Below are positions 58,209 through 64,000 of a stretch of 64,000 nt of DNA, piece by piece. Origin of the DNA: Vibrio sp. 05-20-BW147 (GTDB lineage: Bacteria; Pseudomonadota; Gammaproteobacteria; Enterobacterales; Vibrionaceae); contig NZ_SZTO01000002.1 of the NCBI RefSeq assembly GCF_013369385.1, positions 62,001 through 126,000 on the forward strand, read 5' to 3'. A program made the translations under genes and the position numbers. Every line of letters starts with the position of its first letter. The first letter of the stretch is position 1. The notes beneath the pieces were generated by a model that saw only the letters and a list, made by a program, of their open reading frames with translations, made no database searches and was not told the DNA's origin.

Positions 58209-59564
58209 ATGCCGCTGAAAGTTAAATTAATTTTGCTAACGCTTCTGCCGCTGCTGTTGGTTTCTGCTAGCATTAGTTGGATTTCTATTTATCAAGCGAG
58301 AACGCTAGGGCACAAAGAAGTGGCCATTTTTCAACAGAGCTTGATCAAATCACGAGAAAGCGCATTGAAAGACAGCGTTGATCAGGCGCTCGATGCGATT
58401 TCTTATCTCTATAACAATCCCGACCTTCCTGAGCACGAAGCGCAGAACCGTGTCAAAGCGCTGCTAACACAAATCCGCTATGGCGCAGATGGCTATTTTT
58501 TTGCTTATGATAAAAGTGGTACTAATCTCGTTCACCCAATCTTACCTGAGTTGGTGGGTCAAAACTTACTTCAACTACAAGATCAAAACGGCGACCATCT
58601 TATTGAAGCATTGCTCTATCAAGCGCAAAGTGGCGGGGGATTTCACCAGTATCTTTGGCAAAAACCATCAACAGGGGAAACGGTACCCAAACTGAGTTAT
58701 GCAGCGTGGTTAGATAAATGGGATTGGATGATTGGCACTGGCCTCTACATCGAAGACATCAGTCAAGAAGTGGCCAATATGCAAGAAGCGATAAACAAGA
58801 ACATTGAGACAACGTTCTTTTCGGTGGTGGTGATTCTGTCGGTCACCGTCTCTGTTATTGTCGTGCTGACTTTGGCGATTAACTTACACGAGCATCGACT
58901 CGCTGACAAAAATCTTAAGGAACTTGCCCACAAAACCGTGATGTTTCAAGAGGACGAGAAGAAGCATCTTGCGAGGGAGCTTCATGATGGTATCAATCAG
59001 CTTTTAGTCTCAAGCAAGTGTCATTTAGAGCTCCTTGCACACAAAGTTCAAGATCCAACACTGCGTGTTCATCTTGATAAATCGCAGAACTCTTTGACGA
59101 CTGCGATCAATGAAGTACGACACATCTCGCATCAACTGCGCCCGAGTGCTCTCGACGACATCGGCTTGGAAGCTGCGTTATCGCGATTAATGCAAGATTT
59201 TCGAGCTCACTCAGGCATAGAAATTGACATTCTATTTGATACCCAAGATCAGCGTTTGAAGTCGGAAGTGGCGACGACTTTGTATCGCGTGGTACAAGAA
59301 TCATTAAACAATATTGAAAAGCATTCTGGCGCTAAAAAAGTAACGGTGAGTTTGCAGCAACTGGGCAATGTTTTACAGTTGTTGATTCGAGATGATGGCT
59401 ATGGATTTAATGTCAATGACGCTTTGCGAAAAAGAGGCATTGGCCTACGTAATATGCGCGAGCGGGTGGAATTTATTGGTGGTGACTTTGAGCTAATGAG
59501 CGAGCCCGGCTTTGGCACAGAAATTACCGTGTTGTTGAATTTAAATGGATTGATTTATGGATAA
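58209..59564 (+). CDS. Sensor histidine kinase with sCache_2 domain (NarL-type)
   Basis: 451 residues from ATG 58209 (AGGGA 7 bases upstream). Two membrane segments (about 5-25 and 197-220) flank a periplasmic sCache_2 domain: RYGADGYFFAYD, HPILPELVGQNL, and WDWMIGTGLYIEDI match that domain's consensus, which often binds short carboxylates such as pyruvate. The HisKA_3 phospho-acceptor is His259 in ARELHDGIN, and HATPase_c has DDGYGFN and RGIGLRNMRERVEF. It overlaps the response regulator gene by 8 bases. Confidence 0.92.
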   Translation: MPLKVKLILLTLLPLLLVSASISWISIYQARTLGHKEVAIFQQSLIKSRESALKDSVDQALDAISYLYNNPDLPEHEAQNRVKALLTQIRYGADGYFFAYDKSGTNLVHPILPELVGQNLLQLQDQNGDHLIEALLYQAQSGGGFHQYLWQKPSTGETVPKLSYAAWLDKWDWMIGTGLYIEDISQEVANMQEAINKNIETTFFSVVVILSVTVSVIVVLTLAINLHEHRLADKNLKELAHKTVMFQEDEKKHLARELHDGINQLLVSSKCHLELLAHKVQDPTLRVHLDKSQNSLTTAINEVRHISHQLRPSALDDIGLEAALSRLMQDFRAHSGIEIDILFDTQDQRLKSEVATTLYRVVQESLNNIEKHSGAKKVTVSLQQLGNVLQLLIRDDGYGFNVNDALRKRGIGLRNMRERVEFIGGDFELMSEPGFGTEITVLLNLNGLIYG

Positions 59565-60195
59565 GCCAATTCGAGTGGTGATAGTGGATGATCATCAAGT
59601 GGTTTTAGATGGCTTTATGGCTCGTCTAGAAATGGAGCGTGAAATCAATGTAGTGGGTACAGCCAGCAATGGATTAGAAGCCTTGGATGTGGTGAAAAAA
59701 CAGAAACCCGATGTTGTACTTATGGACATCAGTATGCCCATTATGAACGGAATTGAAGCAACTCGAATCATTAAAGCCGATTGGCCAGAGGCAAAAATCT
59801 TGATGCTGACGATGCATGACAACCGCGAGTACATTGTGAAAGTGATGCAAGAAGGGGCGGTTGGCTACATGTTGAAAGAGATTTCAGCAGAAAAAATGGT
59901 GCAAGCGATCAAGACCGTCAACCAAGGCTCGACCTACTTCTGTGAATCAGCCACGCAAACGTTGTTTACTCAAGCGATCATTCCCGCGTCTCAGCGGCCA
60001 AGTCCCTTGAGCCGTCGAGAAGAAGCGGTGCTTAAGCTCGTGGCTCAGGGCCATAGCAGCAAAAAAATTGCGACTTTGCTGAATATTAGTTATCGGACGG
60101 TCGAGACTCATCGGCATAACATCAAACATAAATTGGATGTCAGCTCGACAGCAGAGCTAGCCAAATATGCGTTAGAACAAGGCTTAATCGATTAA
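59557..60195 (+). CDS. LuxR-family response regulator
   Basis: 212 residues. Receiver domain with Asp57 (VVLMDISMP) as phospho-acceptor, DDH at 11-13 and a conserved Lys late (YMLKEIS). C-terminal LuxR/GerE helix-turn-helix at about 148-205 (LSRREEAVLKLVAQGHSSKKIA). With the kinase it should control the TRAP operon upstream, or other carboxylate genes. The gene ends 13 bases before the convergent marR gene. Confidence 0.94.
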   Translation: MDKPIRVVIVDDHQVVLDGFMARLEMEREINVVGTASNGLEALDVVKKQKPDVVLMDISMPIMNGIEATRIIKADWPEAKILMLTMHDNREYIVKVMQEGAVGYMLKEISAEKMVQAIKTVNQGSTYFCESATQTLFTQAIIPASQRPSPLSRREEAVLKLVAQGHSSKKIATLLNISYRTVETHRHNIKHKLDVSSTAELAKYALEQGLID

Positions 60196-60208
60196 CGCGA
60201 TAGCGTGA

Positions 60209-60694
60209 CTAAGAATCTTGTTCCGTTTTGGCGATGTTGCCAATTTCAAGGATAGGGGCAACCTCAATTTGTTCGGCACTCATCATGCTAGAAATGCGTT
60301 GCACGGAAGAAAGCAGCAAGGTCTGTTCCCACTCCTGCAGCTTTTGAAACTCTGAAATAAAGTTTTCTTGCAGTGGCATGGGAGCTTGCTGGAGCAACGC
60401 CGTACCTGACTCAGTTAAGGTCGCATGCACTTTTCGTTTATCTTCTAGGCTACGTACACGTTGTACATGGCCATTTCTCTCTAATCGGTCGAGTATGGTC
60501 GTTGCTGTTGCTTGGCTCATATTCGTATGGTTTGACAACTGACGAATTGTAACTTCCCCCAACTCATTGATGGCCCTCATTAAGATCAGTTGTGGCGCCG
60601 TTAGCCCTGACACTTTGTTGAGTTTTTTTGAATGGAGATCGATCGCTCGAATAATTTGTCGAATTGCGATCAGGACTTCTTCATGTTTTTCCAC
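60209..60694 (-). CDS. MarR family transcriptional regulator
   Basis: 161 residues starting at GTG 60694. Winged helix at about 30-100: LTAPQLILMRAINELGEVTIRQLSNHTNMSQATATTILDRLERNGHV and the wing D-K-R-K (LEDKRKVHATLT). The length and ending fit a MarR-type dimer. In several gamma-proteobacteria a MarR regulator of this type lies next to betaine genes. It is divergent from the BCCT transporter, so regulating it and itself is likely. Candidate operators are at 60737, 60803 and 60920. Confidence 0.9.
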   Translation of the reverse strand: MEKHEEVLIAIRQIIRAIDLHSKKLNKVSGLTAPQLILMRAINELGEVTIRQLSNHTNMSQATATTILDRLERNGHVQRVRSLEDKRKVHATLTESGTALLQQAPMPLQENFISEFQKLQEWEQTLLLSSVQRISSMMSAEQIEVAPILEIGNIAKTEQDS

Positions 60695-60736
60695 TTGCCG
60701 CCTACCAGATATTTTACTGACGTGATCTTGGACGAT

Positions 60737-60757
60737 TTAAGCGCAGTTATCGCTTAA
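60737..60757. promoter_or_regulatory. Inverted repeat near marR (possible operator)
   Basis: TTAAGCG-CAGTTAT-CGCTTAA has perfect 7-bp arms, 43 bases upstream of the marR start. Its size and symmetry suit a MarR dimer. Confidence 0.6.
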
Positions 60758-60802
60758 TTTTATACTTGGCCGCTCTCATTAACTTAACAGTAGAGATTGT
60801 CT

Positions 60803-60816
60803 AACATTCTAATGTT
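60803..60816. promoter_or_regulatory. Short palindrome AACATT-CT-AATGTT
   Basis: Perfect 6-bp arms with a two-base centre, in the marR-BCCT intergenic region. A second possible operator, unlike that at 60737 in sequence. Confidence 0.4.
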
Positions 60817-60908
60817 GAGAGAGGAACCAAAAGTTGCCAGATTCTATCGCATAATTGAGTAAATTTCACTTCGTTGTGTAATATTTAGATGTCGAATTAA
60901 TTTCCTGT

Positions 60909-60977
60909 ATTTGCTTTCTGATTTAATGCTGTATATAGCCATTAAATCTGCTAATCATGCCGAGAATTTGCTTTCTG
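60909..60977. repeat. Direct repeat ATTTGCTTTCTG flanking an inverted repeat
   Basis: The 12-mer ATTTGCTTTCTG occurs at 60909-60920 and 60966-60977, 57 bases apart. The pair surrounds the inverted repeat at 60920-60948. Confidence 0.6.
60920..60948. promoter_or_regulatory. Large inverted repeat upstream of the BCCT gene
   Basis: GATTTAATG (60920-60928) and CATTAAATC (60940-60948) form perfect 9-bp arms around 11 bases containing TATATA. It lies 155 bases before the BCCT start and may be an operator or stem-loop controlling osmotic or betaine-linked expression. Confidence 0.55.
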
Positions 60978-61102
60978 TACTGATTTTCTGTTAGGGTATT
61001 ACTCGTTTTAAAAATATAAATGTGTTGTTCTCTAACTAATTTTTGGCTGTATTTTCAAAATTAGTTAGTGTCTTTTGAAAAGTTATCGTTAAGTGAGTGA
61101 GA

Positions 61103-62674
61103 ATGACAAAAGGTATAGATAAGTACAGTATTGACAGTACGGACTACACCGTTGGACAAGATAATGTTCAGCGTTGGGGGTTCGATGTTCACAACCCAGT
61201 TTTCGGCATCAGTGCTGGATTAGTAGGTCTTTTTTTAGTTGCTGCATTAGTGTTGGATGCGCACACGATGAAAACCGCTTTAGACGGTATTAAATGGCAA
61301 ATCATCGGCGCGTTTGACTGGTTGTTTATTTGGTCAGGTAACCTCTTTGTTGTGTTTTGTTTGGCGCTGATTGTTTCGCCACTTGGTAAAATTCGCTTAG
61401 GTGGCCGAGATGCGGTTGCGGATTACTCCTTTCTATCTTGGATCGCGATGCTATTTGCTGCAGGCATGGGTATTGGTCTGATGTTCTGGAGTGTAGCGGA
61501 ACCTGTGGCCTACTTTACGGGTTGGTATGAAACACCACTCAATGTAGCACCGAACACACCAGAAGCGGCCAAATTAGCGCTAGGCGCGACCATGTTCCAC
61601 TGGGGATTGCATCCTTGGGCGATTTACGGTGTTGTTGCACTCTCGTTGGCCTTTTTTACTTACAACAAAGGCCTGCCGCTTTCGATGCGCTCTATTTTTT
61701 ACCCTTTGCTGGGTGATCGTGCATGGGGTTGGGCAGGGCACCTAGTTGATATTTTAGCTGTGGTCGCCACCTTATTTGGTCTTGCCACTTCCTTGGGATT
61801 GGGCGCACAGCAAGCCGCCAGCGGTATCCACCATGTGTTTGGTGTGGAAGCGGGTCTTGGCCTACAAATTGCGGTGATCACCGTGGTGACTTTGCTGGCT
61901 GTGGTTTCGGTTGTCCGTGGTATTGATGGTGGTGTAAAAGTCATTAGTAACATCAATATGCTGGTGGCGTTTGCTCTGTTAGCGTTGGTTGGCTTGATTG
62001 GTTGGGCGGTCAGTGTTGGTTCCGTTTCTACCACCTTAAGTGCCTATATTGAAAACATCATTCCTTTGAGTAATCCAATTGGTCGAGAAGACGAAGCTTG
62101 GTTCCAAGGTTGGACTGTCTTCTACTGGGCATGGTGGATTTCATGGTCACCATTCGTAGGCATGTTTATCGCTCGTGTATCAAAAGGTCGCACCGTTCGT
62201 GAGTTTATGACCGCGGTGTTGCTTGTGCCGACCGCAGTAACATTACTTTGGATGTCGGTCTTCGGTGGTTTAGCGATTGACCAAGTGATCAACGGTATTG
62301 GTGAGTTAGGTACGCAAGGGCTAACCGATGTGCCACTGGCGATGTTCCAGATGTTTGATCAGCTTCCATATGGCACTTTACTGTCGGTTATTGCTGTGGT
62401 GTTGGTGTTGGTGTTCTTTATTACCTCGTCGGATTCAGGTTCATTGGTGATCGATTCCATTACCGCGGGCGGTAAAGTGGATGCACCTGTGCTGCAGCGT
62501 GTATTCTGGGCCTTTATGGAAGGCGCGATTGCCGTTGCTTTGCTCTGGGTCGGTGGCACCGAAGCGATACAAGCACTGCAAGCGGGGGCGATTTCTACCG
62601 CGCTACCGTTTACGGTGATCCTATTAGCAATGTGTGTTAGTTTGCTTATGGGGATGCGTACTGAAAAGCAGTAA
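61103..62674 (+). CDS. BCCT-family betaine/choline/carnitine transporter
   Basis: 523 residues with about 12 membrane segments, from ATG 61103. GMGIGLMFWSVAEPVAYF is the signature of the substrate- and sodium-binding part of the first repeat, and YWAWWISWSPFVGMFIARVSKGR is the tryptophan-rich BCCT motif. It takes up compatible solutes such as glycine betaine or choline. The C-terminal tail is very short, so an osmosensing extension is missing. Vibrio have several BCCT carriers; which substrate this one uses is open. It is followed by a terminator at 62697. Confidence 0.93.
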   Translation: MTKGIDKYSIDSTDYTVGQDNVQRWGFDVHNPVFGISAGLVGLFLVAALVLDAHTMKTALDGIKWQIIGAFDWLFIWSGNLFVVFCLALIVSPLGKIRLGGRDAVADYSFLSWIAMLFAAGMGIGLMFWSVAEPVAYFTGWYETPLNVAPNTPEAAKLALGATMFHWGLHPWAIYGVVALSLAFFTYNKGLPLSMRSIFYPLLGDRAWGWAGHLVDILAVVATLFGLATSLGLGAQQAASGIHHVFGVEAGLGLQIAVITVVTLLAVVSVVRGIDGGVKVISNINMLVAFALLALVGLIGWAVSVGSVSTTLSAYIENIIPLSNPIGREDEAWFQGWTVFYWAWWISWSPFVGMFIARVSKGRTVREFMTAVLLVPTAVTLLWMSVFGGLAIDQVINGIGELGTQGLTDVPLAMFQMFDQLPYGTLLSVIAVVLVLVFFITSSDSGSLVIDSITAGGKVDAPVLQRVFWAFMEGAIAVALLWVGGTEAIQALQAGAISTALPFTVILLAMCVSLLMGMRTEKQ

Positions 62675-62696
62675 TGATTCATACTGAGTTCGTTTT

Positions 62697-62730
62697 AAAA
62701 GCCAGTCTTTGTTGACTGGCTTTTTATTTG
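62697..62730 (+). terminator. Terminator after the BCCT gene
   Basis: AAAGCCAGTC / GACTGGCTTT pairs around a short loop and is followed by T-rich sequence. Confidence 0.93.
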
Positions 62731-62874
62731 TCGTACGGTATAAAAATGACACTGATAAATGCATGGATAACAAAGGCTTAACGTACTCTGTTTGCTGTAA
62801 TAATTAGTGCATCAATAAGGGATTCTGTGTAATATCGCAGGCGAAAATTTGTTCCCCCAACAAGACCTTACGAC

Positions 62875-64000
62875 ATGAAATTAACCCTGAAACAAAAGCT
62901 CATAGGCGCAAGCCTATCGGCGGTAGTGATCATGGCTACCGTTTTGACTTGGCTGTCTGCTGGACAGCTGTTTGATCAAACCCGTAATGGCGTTTACGCT
63001 CGAGCAGAAAGCTTGGGTGTGGCGGCTTCACAAGGCATTTCTGACTGGATTGCGATTCGTAAAGACATTGCTCGCGCGTTTAACGATTACAGTGAAGAAA
63101 GCGATGTGGTGCCGTTTTTGCAGCAAGCGCGTAAAGCCGGCGGATTTGACGACATCTTTTTAGGTACGCCAGCTGGTGATATGTACCGCTCTCATCCAGA
63201 GCGTAATCGCCCTGATTATGATCCTCGTGTTCGCCCTTGGTACAAGGATGCCACAGTCGCAGGCAAACAAATCATTACTACTGCTTATCAAGATGCGATC
63301 ACCAATGCGCTACTGGTGACCATCGCAGAACCGGTCAACCGCGGTGGTAAAATGGTGGGCGTTGTCGGTGCCGACGTTTTGATCGACCAGTTGATCAGTG
63401 ACGTGATTAACCTAGACGCAGGCACCAATGCTTATGCTATGTTGATCGATACCCAAGATGGTACTTTCCTGGCTCATCCGGATAAGAAGCTTGCACTCAA
63501 ACCTATCAATACTTTATTGAAACAATTTACATTGCAAGATATCGAGCGCTCTGCGTCTCAAGGCCATATTGAAGAGGCGACCATCAACGGCAAAGCTAAG
63601 CTTTTCTACTTCACTAAAGTACCTGAAACACCTTGGATGTTCGCGATTGAAATGGACAGAGCAACTGAAGAAGCAAGCCATAGCCAATTATTGCGTGAAA
63701 TGATGATCACCGCAGTGTTGATCACCATCGTGGTGATTGTTGCGGTTTCTTGGTTGGTGGGCTTCTTGTTCCGTGACCTAGGCCGCGTATCTAAAGCACT
63801 CGAAGAGATCGCTTCAGGTGAAGGCGACCTAACGCAACGTCTTGAGCCTCGCAGCGATGACGAAGTGGGCAAGCTGGCGGAAAACTTCAACCGTTTTGTC
63901 GGCAACATGCACACAATGGTGAGCAAGTTGAGTGCCGTGTCAGCTTCGTTGTCTGAGCAGGCGAAAACCACAGCAATGCGTGCAGAAGAGCGCAGTCAGC
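62875..64000 (+). CDS. Methyl-accepting chemotaxis protein, N-terminal part (3' end outside window)
   Basis: The first 375 codons from ATG 62875; the frame is still open at the last base. A membrane segment (about 10-30) is followed by a periplasmic dCache_1 domain, a second membrane segment (about 279-300) and a HAMP domain starting near FRDLGRVSKALEEIASGEGD. The YDPRVRPWY segment near residue 120 matches the amino-acid-binding dCache motif (conserved Tyr, Arg, Trp, Tyr) of PctA/Mlp37-type receptors, so amino acids or a related amine are likely ligands. The signalling domain is cut off by the window end. Confidence 0.92.
   Translation, partial: MKLTLKQKLIGASLSAVVIMATVLTWLSAGQLFDQTRNGVYARAESLGVAASQGISDWIAIRKDIARAFNDYSEESDVVPFLQQARKAGGFDDIFLGTPAGDMYRSHPERNRPDYDPRVRPWYKDATVAGKQIITTAYQDAITNALLVTIAEPVNRGGKMVGVVGADVLIDQLISDVINLDAGTNAYAMLIDTQDGTFLAHPDKKLALKPINTLLKQFTLQDIERSASQGHIEEATINGKAKLFYFTKVPETPWMFAIEMDRATEEASHSQLLREMMITAVLITIVVIVAVSWLVGFLFRDLGRVSKALEEIASGEGDLTQRLEPRSDDEVGKLAENFNRFVGNMHTMVSKLSAVSASLSEQAKTTAMRAEERSQ

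Noticed and set aside
63606..63971. 121-codon frame on the minus strand inside the chemoreceptor
   Set aside because: Antisense to a clear coding region, composed of low-complexity Thr/Ser/Ile as expected for an antisense frame; no ribosome binding site.

Overview
The window looks like a chromosomal segment of a Vibrio (gamma-proteobacterium). Three things point there. The gene order rne / rluC / maf / yceD-rpmF-plsX-fabH-fabD-fabG-acpP-fabF-pabC-mltG-tmk-holB-ycfH / ptsG follows the enterobacterial arrangement. FadR has the longer 279-residue form known from Vibrio. Many proteins (RpmF, Udk, FabF, DusC, MalZ) align closely with E. coli proteins from memory. Species cannot be fixed without a search. 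Gene density is high. I see no rRNA, tRNA, insertion sequence, prophage, integron or CRISPR array, and no obvious pseudogene.

Layout. 1-1.15 kb: end of an ABC importer operon (permease and ATPase). 1.3-4.7 kb: maltodextrin glucosidase MalZ and a membrane diguanylate cyclase. 4.7-7.0 kb: DusC, a SEC-C/UPF0149 protein and DsbB. 7.1-10.2 kb: nhaB and fadR, divergent. 10.2-19.8 kb: an unrecognised membrane-anchored protein, metG divergent from apbC, udk, an AsmA-like protein, a periplasmic solute-binding protein, CobO, and a low-molecular-weight phosphatase. 19.9-25 kb: a SulP anion transporter and rne with a structured leader. 25.5-39.6 kb: rluC, maf, the fatty-acid/cell-wall/replication operon and ptsG.

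39.7-45.2 kb is more variable. It holds two small outer-membrane barrel candidates, an NSS amino-acid transporter with a 31-residue partner, a 30-residue membrane protein, a patatin-like phospholipase and ribA. 45.3-50.2 kb is a four-gene cluster: imelysin, di-haem c-type oxidoreductase, imelysin-like lipoprotein and DUF1513 protein, with Fur-box-like sites. It looks like an incompletely understood periplasmic iron-handling system and is my main candidate for the interesting system. 50.3-53.3 kb encodes an L,D-transpeptidase, a Tat-exported MepK-type endopeptidase and a YcbL-type hydrolase. 53.4-54.7 kb has two poorly known genes. 55-60.2 kb is a TRAP transporter (dctPQM) followed by a two-component system whose sensor has an sCache_2 domain, probably a carboxylate or 2-oxoacid sensing and uptake module. 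The last part is a MarR regulator divergent from a BCCT transporter across an intergenic region rich in inverted repeats, then the first 375 codons of a chemoreceptor running off the end.

Starts were chosen using Shine-Dalgarno sequences and family length where possible; TTG or GTG starts are proposed for plsX, holB, dsbB, fabF, mltG and marR. Function calls are from motif reading and memory of families; no search was run.
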